A stretch of DNA of 64,000 nt from Pyrobaculum oguniense TE7 (GTDB lineage Archaea > Thermoproteota > Thermoprotei > Thermoproteales > Thermoproteaceae): the NCBI GenBank assembly GCA_000247545.1, contig CP003316.1:1397233-1461232 (forward strand), in the 5' to 3' direction. Positions 1 through 9,246 of this stretch are shown piece after piece. How positions within the stretch are numbered: position 1 is the first letter of the stretch; every line of letters begins with the position of its first letter. A program made the position numbers and the translations under genes. The notes beneath the pieces were generated by a model that was given only the letters and a program-made list of their open reading frames with translations, was not told where the DNA came from and did not search any database.

Positions 1-647
1 AGGAGCCCCTATTCCTGCTGAGGGAGGAGCTGAGAGAGCCGCGGGTCTACATCGCAATACTGGAGGCCATCGCGGCGGGGAGAAACACGCTGGGGGAGAT
101 AGCGGACTACGCCGGCGTCGACAAGCCCAAGGCGTCTAAATACCTCTGGGTCCTCCAGCACTTGGACATTGTGAGGCGGGAGGTGCCGCTAGGCGCCAAG
201 AGGAGGGGGCTCTACTACGTGAAGGACAACCTATTCCGCTTCTGGTTCAGATTTGTATACCCCAACATATCCAGCCTAGAGCTGGGAAATGACAAGCCGC
301 TGAGAAGCGCGGAGGCCCTCTCCCAGTACTTCGGCGAGATGTTAGAGGAGTTCGTCAGGAGGTATTCCCCTGCTATATTCGGCGTCGAGCTCAAGAAGTA
401 CGTAAAGAGAGACGTGGATATAGACCTGGCGGGAGAAGCCGGCGGCTGTAGGATATACGGCGAGGTGAAGTGGTCGGCAGACGTCGACGCCGAGGCTGTG
501 GCCAGGGAGCTGGCGTGGAAAAAAGGCGGAGACGTCTACGTGGTAGTGGCCAGGGGGTTTAGGAAGAGGACGCCTCACTCCTACACCTTGGAGGAGGTCT
601 TCGATGTGCTGAGAGGTGGCAGGAGGATAGAGCTGTGTAAAAGCTAA
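1..647 (+). CDS. Archaeal ATPase, C-terminal part (DUF234-type), 5' truncated by window edge
   Basis: The reading frame is open from base 3, so the gene begins outside the window; only the last ~214 residues are seen. They contain a winged-helix segment (an I-L-E-A-I-A-A-G start, then a D-K-P-K-A-S-K-Y-L recognition-helix-like stretch) followed by a region resembling the DUF234 domain at the C-terminus of archaeal STAND/AAA-type ATPases, with a nuclease-like E-V-K core (GEVKWS). In this family the missing N-terminal half carries the P-loop ATPase. The cellular role is unknown; such proteins are abundant and variable in hyperthermophilic archaea. Frame and end are certain; the family call rests on overall resemblance. 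Confidence 0.7.
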   Translation, partial: EPLFLLREELREPRVYIAILEAIAAGRNTLGEIADYAGVDKPKASKYLWVLQHLDIVRREVPLGAKRRGLYYVKDNLFRFWFRFVYPNISSLELGNDKPLRSAEALSQYFGEMLEEFVRRYSPAIFGVELKKYVKRDVDIDLAGEAGGCRIYGEVKWSADVDAEAVARELAWKKGGDVYVVVARGFRKRTPHSYTLEEVFDVLRGGRRIELCKS

Positions 648-669
648 AAATCTTCCCATCCGCCGGGCC

Positions 670-882
670 GTGGCGAGGCCGCCGATCAAAGCGGTGTGGA
701 CATCAAAGAGGAAGACGCCTGACGGCTACTACGTGGTGGTGCTTGGCCTCTACGCCAAGGAGGTTCTGGGCGTGGATGCGGAGCCAGCCGGCCGCTTCTA
801 CGTGTACAAAACAAAGTCGTGGCAGGAAGTCCTCCGTCTCATAAACAAGGCGAAGGCCCTGGGCCTAGACGTCAGGGCCTAA
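670..882 (+). CDS. Small conserved hypothetical protein (70 aa)
   Basis: GTG start 25 nt after a TATA-like TAAAAAT at 645-651, which fits a leaderless transcript. The product is a small, charged, soluble protein with no membrane segment and no recognisable catalytic motif; a central DGYYVVV strand and a C-terminal helix suggest a compact alpha/beta fold. It follows the ATPase after 22 bp but appears to have its own promoter. I do not recognise a function. Confidence 0.6.
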   Translation: MARPPIKAVWTSKRKTPDGYYVVVLGLYAKEVLGVDAEPAGRFYVYKTKSWQEVLRLINKAKALGLDVRA

Positions 883-1000
883 CCAGCTAAGTCTCTCGCT
901 ACTTTTAACACGACATGAATTTGAGCATCTCTGCGTCTAGGCTTCCAATGCGCCTTGAGTGCTAAGTCAGATAGATGTAGATTTACCCTGGCGCGGTAAC

Positions 1001-1029
1001 ATATATAAGTAGAATATATAAGCATCTAT
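1001..1029 (+). promoter_or_regulatory. TATA promoter of the GH57 gene
   Basis: Two A/T-rich blocks (ATATATAAG at 1001-1009 and AATATATAAG at 1013-1022) sit directly before the ATG at 1030. The first is centred 25 nt upstream of the ATG, giving a leaderless transcript; the second is too close to act as TATA for the same start. Confidence 0.6.
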
Positions 1030-4000
1030 ATGAGTAGGGCATTGTTGGTACTAGTTCTGTTAGTTGTAGTTGTTTCGGCTCAAAATGTTGTGTTTGTGTG
1101 GCATATGCACCAGCCCCCGTATTATATACCGAAAGAGTCTGTCCCCACGGATACGGGCAAGGCGGTTGTTGAGGCCCCCTGGGTGAGGCTTTGGACCGCC
1201 AAGGCCTACTACCCCATGCTCCTGCTCGTGGAGGAGACCGGGGCTAAAGTCACGTTTGACATAACGCCTACGTTGCTCGAGCAGATAGAGATGTACGCCC
1301 AGGGCAGGCTGACGGACAAGTATCTGCAAATATCTTTGAAAAAAGCAGAGGACCTAACGGAGGAGGAGAAATCCTTTATACTAGAGCGGTTTTTCGACAT
1401 TAGCTGGGAGGTGCAAATTCCCAAATTTCCGAGATATCAATGCCTTCTTGAAAAGAGGAACAACGTGCCGGGATCTTTCGACACCGCCGACTACCGGGAT
1501 CTCCAAGTTCTGTTCAACCTGGCTTGGATAAACGAGAAGCTCCTCAACGAGGACCCAGACCTACGCCCAATATATCAAAAAGCTAAGGGGAGCGACTGCG
1601 GCACGCACTTCACAGACGGGGACAAGATGGCCGTGCTTGCAAAACACATGCAGTACCCCAAGGCGTTTCTAGACAAGTTGGCGCAGCTGTACAAGAAGGG
1701 GCAAATAGAGGTGATAATGACCCCGTACTATTACCCCATAGCCCCCCTAGTGGAGAACACCAACAACGCCCTGTCCACAGACCCGGGAATTATAACGCTA
1801 CCTAAACCCTTCGCACATCCAGAAGACGTCTCCGCGCAGGTACAGCTGTCTCGGCACAAGTTCAAGACCTTCTTCAAGGCCGAGTTGTTGGGAATATGGC
1901 CGCCGGAACTCGCCGTAGATGACCAATTCATACAAATCCTCGCCCAGAGCGGCATAAAATACACCGTAGCCGACCAAGTAGCGCTGGAGCGCTACCTGGG
2001 GAGACAGCCGACGCAGGAGGAGCTCTACACGCCGTGGGAGAGATACGGAGTGCTAATCTTCTTCAGAGATAAAGAGCTGTCGGACTGGATAGGCTTCGCA
2101 GGCTCTTCAACTTCTAGGCAGTACGGCGAAAAATATGCCGCTGAGCAATTCCTCTCGCTCCTCGCTGGCAAGGCTCAGGGCGGCCTCGTGGTGATAGCCC
2201 TAGACGGCGAGAACCCCTGGGAGTGGTACCCCAACGACGGCTACGTCTTCCTCACCGAGATATACAAAGCAGTGAAAAATAGTACAAAAACACTTAGAGA
2301 AGCAACAAGTTCGGCGACGCCGCGGAGATCAGAGTCGCCGCTACCGACGTCAAGCTGGGCCGGCGGAAGCCTCTCTGTGTGGGTAGGCGAGTGGGAGGAG
2401 AACTTGGCGTGGAGGATACTAGAAGGGGCGCGGCAAGTTGCGAAAAACAAGGCGTGGCAACAGCTACTCTACCCAGCAGAGGCGGGCGACTGGTTCTGGT
2501 GGTACGGCCGCGACAGGGAAAGCCCCCGAGAAGAGATCTTCGACTCACTGTTCCGCGAAATTGTGAAAAAGTTCTACGAGAAAATAGGGCTTACATACAA
2601 CTATACTTGGCCCCTAGACGAGCCCATACACTACAGAACCGCCTACACGGTAGACTGGGCAGGTGCCCCATTCAGAAGGCTTATCATCAGCGAAGTGGAG
2701 AAGATAAACATAACAGTGGAGGTTTACTCCCATTCTGCAAACACCGCGCAACATGGGAGAGCCCCCGGAATTAGGGTAATCGCCCACTGGGGCCCAGTGG
2801 CCTACTGGGGCGGGCCGTGGGGAGATCTCTACTTCGCCCCAATGACATACGCAGGAGATGTGGGGAACAACGACCTCTACGTCCTTACGCCCAAACTCGC
2901 CCCGGGGAGGTATGAGTTTACATTCATAGCACAAGGCTCCAACGAAGTCTTCGCCACGGCGCTTGGCCAAAACTACCAAGTCGAGGTACTGCCTAGAACA
3001 GACGGCCGCGTCTGCGGCGTAGAGCTCAAGCGAGTGGAGGTATACGGCGGCGGTCACCTCCTTGCCGTGTTCACGGGAAACGCCTTGGCTTACGTAGGAA
3101 ACGTCATTAAAGCTTACTACGAGGTCTGCGGCGAGGGGCCAATCTACGTAGCGGCGTCGATGGCCCTTATCCGCCAGGACTCAGGCGCGCCCTGGGACGA
3201 GGTCTTCGTCCTAGCCAGCCCCACGGCGGAGGGGCTCTACGTGGCTGAGTTTAGGGTAAACTACAGCGGCGTGTTTGAGCTGAGGGCCAAGGCCATGGGA
3301 GGCAATGTGTATTACTCGACGCCTGTGTACATAAGAGTAGAGGGAGGGCCCGGCCCAAGAGTTGTGGACGGTAGAGAAGACGACTGGGTAGGCCAGCCTC
3401 CCTTGCAGACGCCTGGCGCCGCGGTGAGCATGTACGAGCTAATAGTGACAGATCCACAAGACGACCAATACAGGTTCTACCGCCCCGATTGGAGCTGGCC
3501 GCCGACAGATGACCTAGACGCCGTAGAGCTGAGGCTCTACTCAGACGGCCAAAACCTCTACGGTCTGGTAAAACTCAAGCAGCTGAGCAACATATACGCG
3601 CCGTATGTAATAATAGCCATAGGCGTACCGGGCGGCGGCTTCAGCGAGTGGCTACCAGACTGGAGCGACACAAGGCTCGCGTTTAAGTGGGATTACATTA
3701 TAGGCATAAACTACGGCAAAGGCTCCCCACTATTCCTCTTCGACCACGATTGGTCGCCCAGGCCCACCGGTCAAATCGCCAGGTCTGGCAACGTAATAGA
3801 ATTCGCAATACCCCTAGACCAGCTACCCCTCCTAAAAACAGCCGCCGAGACTTACATAACGGCGGTAGTCTTTGCTAATAACTACGGAGGCGTATGGGAC
3901 CCCGGCAAGAATAACGCATACGACCCAGTGAGCGGCAGGTACATAACCGAGGACAACTACGCGTCTAACGTATATGATGTATTCGGCCAGGCACCTACCT

Positions 4001-4098
4001 CAGCCGAGGTCTACGGAGGCTGGGACGGCGGCGACCAAACAGTAGATTTCTACGTGAGAGTTGGCCTAGACAACGGGAGAATAGTAGCGGTTACCTAA
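1030..4098 (+). CDS. Secreted GH57 amylopullulanase-type glycoside hydrolase
   Basis: 1022 aa. Residues 1-17 form a hydrophobic Sec-type signal peptide ending S-A before Q-N. The GH57 signatures are present in order: HMHQPP at 25-30, the WPPE block with the presumed catalytic nucleophile Glu293, and LDGENPWEWY near 391-400 with Asp392 as candidate acid/base. The last ~200 residues (from the GREDDW motif) look like a glucodextranase/CBM9-like beta-sandwich used to bind polysaccharide. Family knowledge: GH57 amylopullulanases cut alpha-1,4 and alpha-1,6 bonds in starch-like glucans. Export implies action on extracellular or surface glucan. The gene is monocistronic, from its own TATA to a tRNA on the other strand. 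Substrate specificity cannot be fixed from sequence alone. Confidence 0.88.
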   Translation: MSRALLVLVLLVVVVSAQNVVFVWHMHQPPYYIPKESVPTDTGKAVVEAPWVRLWTAKAYYPMLLLVEETGAKVTFDITPTLLEQIEMYAQGRLTDKYLQISLKKAEDLTEEEKSFILERFFDISWEVQIPKFPRYQCLLEKRNNVPGSFDTADYRDLQVLFNLAWINEKLLNEDPDLRPIYQKAKGSDCGTHFTDGDKMAVLAKHMQYPKAFLDKLAQLYKKGQIEVIMTPYYYPIAPLVENTNNALSTDPGIITLPKPFAHPEDVSAQVQLSRHKFKTFFKAELLGIWPPELAVDDQFIQILAQSGIKYTVADQVALERYLGRQPTQEELYTPWERYGVLIFFRDKELSDWIGFAGSSTSRQYGEKYAAEQFLSLLAGKAQGGLVVIALDGENPWEWYPNDGYVFLTEIYKAVKNSTKTLREATSSATPRRSESPLPTSSWAGGSLSVWVGEWEENLAWRILEGARQVAKNKAWQQLLYPAEAGDWFWWYGRDRESPREEIFDSLFREIVKKFYEKIGLTYNYTWPLDEPIHYRTAYTVDWAGAPFRRLIISEVEKINITVEVYSHSANTAQHGRAPGIRVIAHWGPVAYWGGPWGDLYFAPMTYAGDVGNNDLYVLTPKLAPGRYEFTFIAQGSNEVFATALGQNYQVEVLPRTDGRVCGVELKRVEVYGGGHLLAVFTGNALAYVGNVIKAYYEVCGEGPIYVAASMALIRQDSGAPWDEVFVLASPTAEGLYVAEFRVNYSGVFELRAKAMGGNVYYSTPVYIRVEGGPGPRVVDGREDDWVGQPPLQTPGAAVSMYELIVTDPQDDQYRFYRPDWSWPPTDDLDAVELRLYSDGQNLYGLVKLKQLSNIYAPYVIIAIGVPGGGFSEWLPDWSDTRLAFKWDYIIGINYGKGSPLFLFDHDWSPRPTGQIARSGNVIEFAIPLDQLPLLKTAAETYITAVVFANNYGGVWDPGKNNAYDPVSGRYITEDNYASNVYDVFGQAPTSAEVYGGWDGGDQTVDFYVRVGLDNGRIVAVT

Positions 4099-4115
4099 AC
4101 CAAATTTTTCAAAAG

Positions 4116-4187
4116 TGGGCCCGCCGGGATTTGAACCCGGGACCACCCGCGCGTGAGGCGGGCATCATACCGCTAGACTACGGGCCC
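4116..4187 (-). tRNA. tRNA-Val (anticodon CAC)
   Basis: On the minus strand the 7-bp acceptor stem GGGCCCG (4187-4181) pairs with CGGGCCC (4123-4117), with discriminator A at 4116. The T arm is CCGGG-TTCAAAT-CCCGG. The anticodon stem CCCGC/GCGGG encloses loop CTCACGC, giving anticodon CAC. No intron and no encoded CCA. A TATA-like TTAAAAAC on the minus strand (about 4212-4219) sits ~25 nt upstream. Confidence 0.95.
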
Positions 4188-4408
4188 AGCACCGTCTTGT
4201 TTTGTTGTGGGATGTTTTTAAGCCTTTTGCCTCTTACAGCAAAGCGCCGCCGCGCAAGGCGGCGGGGATTAGACCTTGCGTGAAATTTTTAAAGTCCGGG
4301 CTGTTTCTGTAGCGCCGGGACTACGCCGGGTGAGAGCGGCTGGCGCCGCACTGTGGGCCCGGCGGGGTGCCTTCCCCAAAGTTTTTATAAAAACGCCCGA
4401 TGTGTTTT
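4188..4408. other. Intergenic region with GC-rich, possibly transcribed segment
   Basis: The left part holds the minus-strand tRNA promoter. On the plus strand a TATA-like ATTTTTAAAG (4285-4294) precedes ~85 nt of very GC-rich, self-complementary sequence (about 4296-4380) that makes no convincing protein, followed by a second TATA (TTTATAAAAA, 4384-4393) serving the next gene. The GC-rich block could be a structured ncRNA; I could not assign it to RNase P RNA, 7S RNA or a C/D-box family. Confidence 0.35.
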
Positions 4409-4852
4409 GTGAGGGGTGCGGTTGTGAGCCTACAGGTTGCTATTCTTCTCGTCTTTATACTAGCCATCGCCATAGCGCTGGCTGGCTACCTCTACTCCAC
4501 CTTCTACGCGTCTCTGCAGTATACATACATCGCGTTGACCCAGGCGTATGTCTATCCGGCGGGCTCGGGGGCCGAGGCTAAGATCTGCTTCTCCGTGGGG
4601 GGCTCCGGGAGCCTCTCCATCATTGCCGTGGAGCTAGACGGGAGGCAGGCAGAGTGGGTAAAGACATATGTAAGAGGTGCCGAGGTGGACGTGGTGAAGG
4701 CAGGCGACGTGGGCTACGTAAAGGCCTTCTTCCCGGGCGTCTCCGTGGCGCCTGGCTGGATGCCCGTAGGCCGAGTCGTCACAAAGCAGGGCTTCAGCTT
4801 CTTCTTCACCCCCGCCATTGAGCAGGGGGGAGGCCGCTGCCCCGGGGAGTAG
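4409..4852 (+). CDS. Membrane-anchored small protein, possibly type IV pilin-like
   Basis: 147 aa from GTG at 4409, ~22 nt after TATA 4384-4393; ATG 4400 and GTG 4424 are alternatives. A single hydrophobic helix at about residues 8-27 follows a short Met-Arg-Gly head and is followed by an extracytoplasmic beta-rich domain. The R-G-A / hydrophobic arrangement recalls archaeal class III (pilin) signal peptides, but the usual Glu/Gln position is not clear enough to be sure. It sits 28 bp upstream of an S9 peptidase that has its own promoter. Confidence 0.55.
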   Translation: MRGAVVSLQVAILLVFILAIAIALAGYLYSTFYASLQYTYIALTQAYVYPAGSGAEAKICFSVGGSGSLSIIAVELDGRQAEWVKTYVRGAEVDVVKAGDVGYVKAFFPGVSVAPGWMPVGRVVTKQGFSFFFTPAIEQGGGRCPGE

Positions 4853-4880
4853 CTTTAATAACGCCCAATCCTCTCTCCAC

Positions 4881-6761
4881 ATGGCTATAGGGCCTGAGGA
4901 TTTGGGGAAGCTCGTCCTAGTCTCGGGGCCGGAGACGGGCGGCGGGAGGATCCTCTTCACAGTCACGAGGATCAGCTTGGAGAACGACCGCTATGAGTCC
5001 AGCGTATGGACGTGCGATGGGGGTTGCAGGGCGGTGCTGCCTGGCCCGTTCGACGTCTCGGCTAAGCCGTCGCCAGACGGCTCCAGGATCGCCCTCCTTT
5101 CCAGGAGGGGCTTCGGGGAGAAGGAGAAGGGAGTTGGCCTATGGGTCGCGGAGTGGGGCGGGGAGCCGCGGTTGCTTGCTAAGTTCCTCGGCGTGTTGGA
5201 CTACGCGTGGGCCCCATCGGGAGAGGCCCTCGCAGTGGTGGCCTACGAGGGGTCTCCAGAGGCTGACGTGAAGCACGCGGAGAGGCTCCCCCTGTGGATA
5301 AACGACTTCGGCTTTGCCTACAACGTGTCTAGCCATCTCTACCTAGTCGACGCCTACAGCGGCGTCGTTGAGAAGCTGACGGAAGGGGACGTTCGGGTGC
5401 TAAAAGCGGCTTTCAGCCCAGACGGGAGGAGGGTGGCGTACGCAGTGGCCAGAGACTGGCTTAGGCCGTATCTCCAAGACGTCGTTGTTCTGGATTTAAA
5501 AAGTGGGGAGCGGGCTACCTGGGCGTCTGGCTACACGTCTGTTACTGAGATCGCTTGGCACCCCAATGGCCGGGGCTTGGCCTTCACGGGCCACCTAAGG
5601 CCGAGGGGCTTTTCCTCCCACTCCAGGGTGTGGGTAGTGGAGGAGGGGGGAGAGCCCCGTTGCCTAACCTGTAGCTTTAAATACGGCGTGGGCAACGGCG
5701 TCAACAGCGACGCGAGGGGGCCTAGCTATACAAGATCCCTGTACTGGGACGGCGGCTCAGTCCTCTTCCAAGCCACCGTAGGGGGCTCCGTCGGCGTGTA
5801 CCGCGCCTCTCTGAGCGGCGAGGTGGAGGCCGTGTTGGCCCCAAGAGGCGTCGTTGATGAGTTCGTCCCAGTAGGTAGGGACATATTGTACACATACATG
5901 GAGGCTGACAAGCCAAAGGAGCTTTACCTGTGGGACGGGTCGGAGGCGAAGAAGCTTACGCGTTTCAACGACTTCGTGCTGGAGAGGTGGCGCTTGAAGA
6001 GGCCCCAGAGGTTTGTAATGAAGGCAAGCGACGGGGCGGAGGTGGAGGGCTGGGTCCTCCTGCCGGAGGGGGCTGGGCCGCATAAGTGGGTTCTCTACAT
6101 ACACGGCGGGCCGAAGACGGCGTACGGCGAGGGGTTCATGTTCGAGTTTCACCTCCTAGCCTCGCGGGGCTACGCCGTGGTGTTCTCGAACCCCAGGGGG
6201 AGCGACGGCTACGACGAGGAGTTCGCCGACATTAGGTGCAGATACGGCGAGAGGGATTTCCAAGACTTAATGGAGGTGGCGGACTACGCGGTGAGGAACT
6301 TCCCGCTTGACCCCCAGAAGGCGGCGGTGGCGGGGGGCTCATACGGCGGGTTTATGACAAACTGGATAATCACGCGGGTGGACAAGTTCAAGGCGGCTGT
6401 GACCCAGCGCTCTATCTGCGACTGGGTCTCCATGTACGGCACGACTGACATTGGCTGGTACTTCGTGGAGGACCAGCTGTGTTGCACGCCGTGGAGGGAC
6501 AGGGAGCGTTGCATTGAGAAGAGCCCGCTGTACTACGCTGACAGGGTGAAGACTCCCACGCTCATCATACACTCCATGGAGGACTACCGGACGTGGCTCG
6601 ACCAAGGCGTGCTCTTCTTCACCGCGCTGAGGTTACACGGCGTGGAGGCGAGGCTGACTATATTCCCCGAGGAGAGCCATGAGCTCACCCGGAAGGGGAA
6701 GCCCAGGCATCGGGTGGAAAACTTTAAGGAGATCTTGAGCTGGCTTGATAAACATGTATAA
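4881..6761 (+). CDS. S9 family serine peptidase (acylaminoacyl-peptidase / prolyl oligopeptidase-like)
   Basis: 626 aa starting at ATG 4881; TTTAATAA at 4853-4860 lies ~25 nt upstream, so the longer frame from 4818 is not used. Residues ~1-370 form a beta-propeller with repeated SPDG-type blades. The C-terminal alpha/beta hydrolase domain contains the nucleophile elbow GGSYGG (Ser487), Asp568 in EDYRTW and His600 in ESHELTRKGKPRHR, a complete triad in normal S9 order. No signal peptide, so it is probably a cytoplasmic enzyme degrading small peptides or releasing blocked N-terminal residues. Its last 8 bases overlap the gatD start. Confidence 0.9.
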   Translation: MAIGPEDLGKLVLVSGPETGGGRILFTVTRISLENDRYESSVWTCDGGCRAVLPGPFDVSAKPSPDGSRIALLSRRGFGEKEKGVGLWVAEWGGEPRLLAKFLGVLDYAWAPSGEALAVVAYEGSPEADVKHAERLPLWINDFGFAYNVSSHLYLVDAYSGVVEKLTEGDVRVLKAAFSPDGRRVAYAVARDWLRPYLQDVVVLDLKSGERATWASGYTSVTEIAWHPNGRGLAFTGHLRPRGFSSHSRVWVVEEGGEPRCLTCSFKYGVGNGVNSDARGPSYTRSLYWDGGSVLFQATVGGSVGVYRASLSGEVEAVLAPRGVVDEFVPVGRDILYTYMEADKPKELYLWDGSEAKKLTRFNDFVLERWRLKRPQRFVMKASDGAEVEGWVLLPEGAGPHKWVLYIHGGPKTAYGEGFMFEFHLLASRGYAVVFSNPRGSDGYDEEFADIRCRYGERDFQDLMEVADYAVRNFPLDPQKAAVAGGSYGGFMTNWIITRVDKFKAAVTQRSICDWVSMYGTTDIGWYFVEDQLCCTPWRDRERCIEKSPLYYADRVKTPTLIIHSMEDYRTWLDQGVLFFTALRLHGVEARLTIFPEESHELTRKGKPRHRVENFKEILSWLDKHV

Positions 6762-8010
6762 ACGCGTCAGGGTAGTCCTCGACAACGGCGACGTCTTCGA
6801 GGGGGTGTTGATCTCCCCGACGCAGTTCAGCGACCCAGACATAGTAGTCCTTAAGCTGAAGAACGGCTACAACGTGGGGCTCAAAAAGGGGAGAATCAAA
6901 GAGGTGATAGAGCTCGGCGAAGTACCCGAGGCTTTTAAGGCCGAGGGGCCGAGGGGGGAGAGGGCTGGGGGCGGGAAAATCGCGCTGTTAGCAACCGGCG
7001 GCACCATCCTTTCGCGCGTCGACTACGTGACGGGTGGCGTCTACCCCACTCTCAGCGTCGACTATTTGTTCGAGATGCTGGGGGGTTTAGAGGCGGAGGT
7101 GGAGGCAGAGGAGGTGATGGCCAAGTTTAGCGAGGACATGACGCCTGCTCTCTGGGGGGTGCTGGCTGAGAGAGTAGCCGATGCGTTTAGGAGGGGGGCT
7201 AAGGGGGTTGTTGTGCTTCACGGCACAGACACCATGCACTACACAGCGGCGGCTCTAGCCTTTGCCTTTGCCAAGGCGCCGGGGCCAATCGCCCTGGTGG
7301 GCGCCCAGAGGTCGAGCGACCGCCCCTCCACAGACGCGGTGCTCAATATCAAGGCTGCTATGGCCGTGGCGGCGAGGGCGCCCTTCGCAGAGTCTGTAGT
7401 GGTTATGCATAAGACCAGCGGCGACTCCGCCATCGCCGTACATAGGGGCACGAGGGTGAGGAAGATGCACACGTCGCGCCGCGACGCTTTTCAATCAATC
7501 AACGCAACGCCAATCGCCGAGTACTACCCCGAGAAGGACCTCCTCCAGGTCAATACCAGCGAGTACAAGGAGAGGGACGGGCTGGAGTACACCTCCAAGT
7601 TCGAGGAGAGAGTGGCCCTTGTGAAGTTCTACCCGGGGATGCATCCCCGCCTCCTGGAGGCCATGCTCGACGTGGGGATAAGGGGCGTGGTGCTGGAGGG
7701 GACGGGGTTTGGTCACGTGGGGGAGTACCTCCTCCCTTCCATCAAGAAACTGGTAGACGCTGGGGTCGTCGTGGCGATGACTAGCCAGACGCTGTACGGC
7801 CGGGTCAACCTCTTCGTGTACAGGAGGGGGAGGGAGCTCTTGTCACTCGGCGTGGTGCCGCTTGAGGATATGTTGCCCGAGGCGGCCTATGCCAAGATGT
7901 CGTGGGCGCTGGCTAACTTCAAGCAGGAGGAGGTGCCTAGGGTGTTGGCTACGCCCGTTGCGTACGATATAAGCCCTCGATCCGATCCTCTGACATTCGG
8001 CGCTTTATGA
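6754..8010 (+). CDS. gatD: Glutamyl-tRNA(Gln) amidotransferase subunit D
   Basis: 418 aa from ATG 6754; an in-frame TTG at 6745 is less likely. Residues ~1-70 are the GatD N-terminal beta domain, followed by an L-asparaginase-like domain with LATGGTI, LHGTDTMHYTA and the K-containing HKTSGDSAIAVHRGTRVRKMH stretch; the threonines, Asp and Lys needed for glutamine hydrolysis are all present. With GatE it converts Glu-tRNA(Gln) to Gln-tRNA(Gln), needed in archaea that lack GlnRS. GatE is not in this window. The gene overlaps the S9 peptidase by 8 bp and the downstream HD gene by ATGA, so the three may be partly co-transcribed. Confidence 0.93.
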   Translation: MYKRVRVVLDNGDVFEGVLISPTQFSDPDIVVLKLKNGYNVGLKKGRIKEVIELGEVPEAFKAEGPRGERAGGGKIALLATGGTILSRVDYVTGGVYPTLSVDYLFEMLGGLEAEVEAEEVMAKFSEDMTPALWGVLAERVADAFRRGAKGVVVLHGTDTMHYTAAALAFAFAKAPGPIALVGAQRSSDRPSTDAVLNIKAAMAVAARAPFAESVVVMHKTSGDSAIAVHRGTRVRKMHTSRRDAFQSINATPIAEYYPEKDLLQVNTSEYKERDGLEYTSKFEERVALVKFYPGMHPRLLEAMLDVGIRGVVLEGTGFGHVGEYLLPSIKKLVDAGVVVAMTSQTLYGRVNLFVYRRGRELLSLGVVPLEDMLPEAAYAKMSWALANFKQEEVPRVLATPVAYDISPRSDPLTFGAL

Positions 8011-8534
8011 CCGACTTAATTTCTATAGTGGACACCCTGTGCAGGACGCCGCGCGTCGGGTGGCTCCAGCGGGGCGTTGCCGACGCTGAGTCTGTCTGTG
8101 CCCACTCCATGTTGGTGGCCCTCCTCGCCGGCGAGATAGCGGCCCAGCTAAACGCGGAAGGCGTCGATGTGGACATCAAGGAGGTTTTGGCGGTGGCAAC
8201 TGTGCACGACCTAGCGGAGTCAGTGCTTGGCCACCCGGGGAGAGAGGTACGGGAGAGGCTCCGCTGGGAGGAAGTGGAGGAGGAGGTGTTTAAGAGGGAG
8301 TTCCCCCACTTGGCGGAGCTTTTCAGGATGTATAGGTACGAGACAAACCTCGTCGGGAGAGTTGTGAGCTTCGCAGACAAGTTGGCCACGTTGATAAGGG
8401 CGTGTCGCTACAGGAAGATGGGCTACGACACCGGCGACTTGGTCAAGAACCTCTACTTGAAGCTGAGTAAATACGACGACTTGGCGCACTTGCTTGAATT
8501 CTACGTGTCTAAGTACTGCGGCTCCCTAGTCTAG
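8007..8534 (+). CDS. HD-domain phosphohydrolase (YfbR/HDDC2-like)
   Basis: 175 aa, coupled to gatD by ATGA. The metal ligands of the HD superfamily are visible: His in VCAHSMLVA, the HD pair in ATVHDLAES, and Asp in SFADKLATL. Order and length match the single-domain 5'-deoxynucleotidase group, which removes phosphate from (deoxy)nucleoside monophosphates. Substrate is inferred from family only. Its 3' end overlaps the convergent ZPR1-like gene by 9 bp. Confidence 0.8.
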   Translation: MTDLISIVDTLCRTPRVGWLQRGVADAESVCAHSMLVALLAGEIAAQLNAEGVDVDIKEVLAVATVHDLAESVLGHPGREVRERLRWEEVEEEVFKREFPHLAELFRMYRYETNLVGRVVSFADKLATLIRACRYRKMGYDTGDLVKNLYLKLSKYDDLAHLLEFYVSKYCGSLV

Positions 8535-9053
8535 GTGCTCCACCGTCACCGTGTCCTCCCGATAAGGGATTATTACTGACTTGCCCAAGGGATCCTCCAC
8601 GACTAGGGTAAATCCACCCTCGTCGATCTTGCGTTGTACAGTCTGAATGAATTTATCCACTTGGCCAGCGCTTTCGGGCTCCAGCACCTTTAGCCTCTCG
8701 GCGTAGTCTATAACTTTGTACAAGAAGCCCTCCACCGTGGTTATGAATGGTTCTCCGTGGCTCCCAGGCTCCAGGGTGAATCCCAAATCTGGCGAGTAGA
8801 TAGTCCCAGTCTTGCTCCTGACGATAAAGGACTTGGCAACGTCTAACCCGTCTCTAGGCTTAAATAAGACGCGCGTCGGCCGCCCAGTCTCGGCGTAATC
8901 CACGTCGAAGAGCCTGTAGCCGCACGTCGAGCAGTAACCGCTTTCAATTAGTACATTTCCGAAATATGGCGTCTCATACAGCAGTTGTACATACCTAAAA
9001 GTCGGGGCGCCGCAGACCGGACACCTCACCTCTCCGCTGTATATCACCGACAC
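8526..9053 (-). CDS. ZPR1-type zinc-finger protein
   Basis: 175 aa from GTG 9053, with a TATA-like TTTTTAAAT upstream on the minus strand near 9070-9078. Residues 11-45 carry a CxxC...CxxC zinc site (CPVCG and CSTCGYR), followed by the beta-rich A/B domain typical of archaeal single ZPR1 proteins. Eukaryotic ZPR1 assists eEF1A folding; an analogous role with archaeal aEF1A is plausible but inferred. Convergent with the HD hydrolase. Confidence 0.82.
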   Translation of the reverse strand: MSVIYSGEVRCPVCGAPTFRYVQLLYETPYFGNVLIESGYCSTCGYRLFDVDYAETGRPTRVLFKPRDGLDVAKSFIVRSKTGTIYSPDLGFTLEPGSHGEPFITTVEGFLYKVIDYAERLKVLEPESAGQVDKFIQTVQRKIDEGGFTLVVEDPLGKSVIIPYREDTVTVEHLD

Positions 9054-9218
9054 GGATACTCATAGTCGCCAATTTAAAAATGTGAGAATGTAAGATCCGA
9101 CTTCGGAGCCCGAGATATCGGCTTAGGTTAGGGCTAGACGTTGTAGTAATGGAGATTTGTAAAAGAACATGTATCTTTGCTTGCGTCATCCGTAAGGTAC
9201 GGCAGAATCTACCGAAGA

Positions 9219-9246
9219 ATTTATAAAGAGGATAATAAATACATTT
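9219..9246 (+). promoter_or_regulatory. TATA promoter of the zinc-ribbon/methyltransferase pair
   Basis: ATTTATAAAGAGG at 9217-9229 lies ~25 nt before ATG 9247. The 193-bp interval 9054-9246 carries the divergent promoters of the ZPR1-like gene and this operon and no other feature I can support. Confidence 0.6.

Noticed and set aside
4296-4380. RNase P RNA
   Set aside because: The conserved GAGGAAAGUC-like P4 segments and ACAGRAA motif are not present in this block.
4818-4880. N-terminal extension of the S9 peptidase
   Set aside because: TTTAATAA at 4853-4860 gives a leaderless start at 4881; the extension overlaps the upstream gene and lacks structure.
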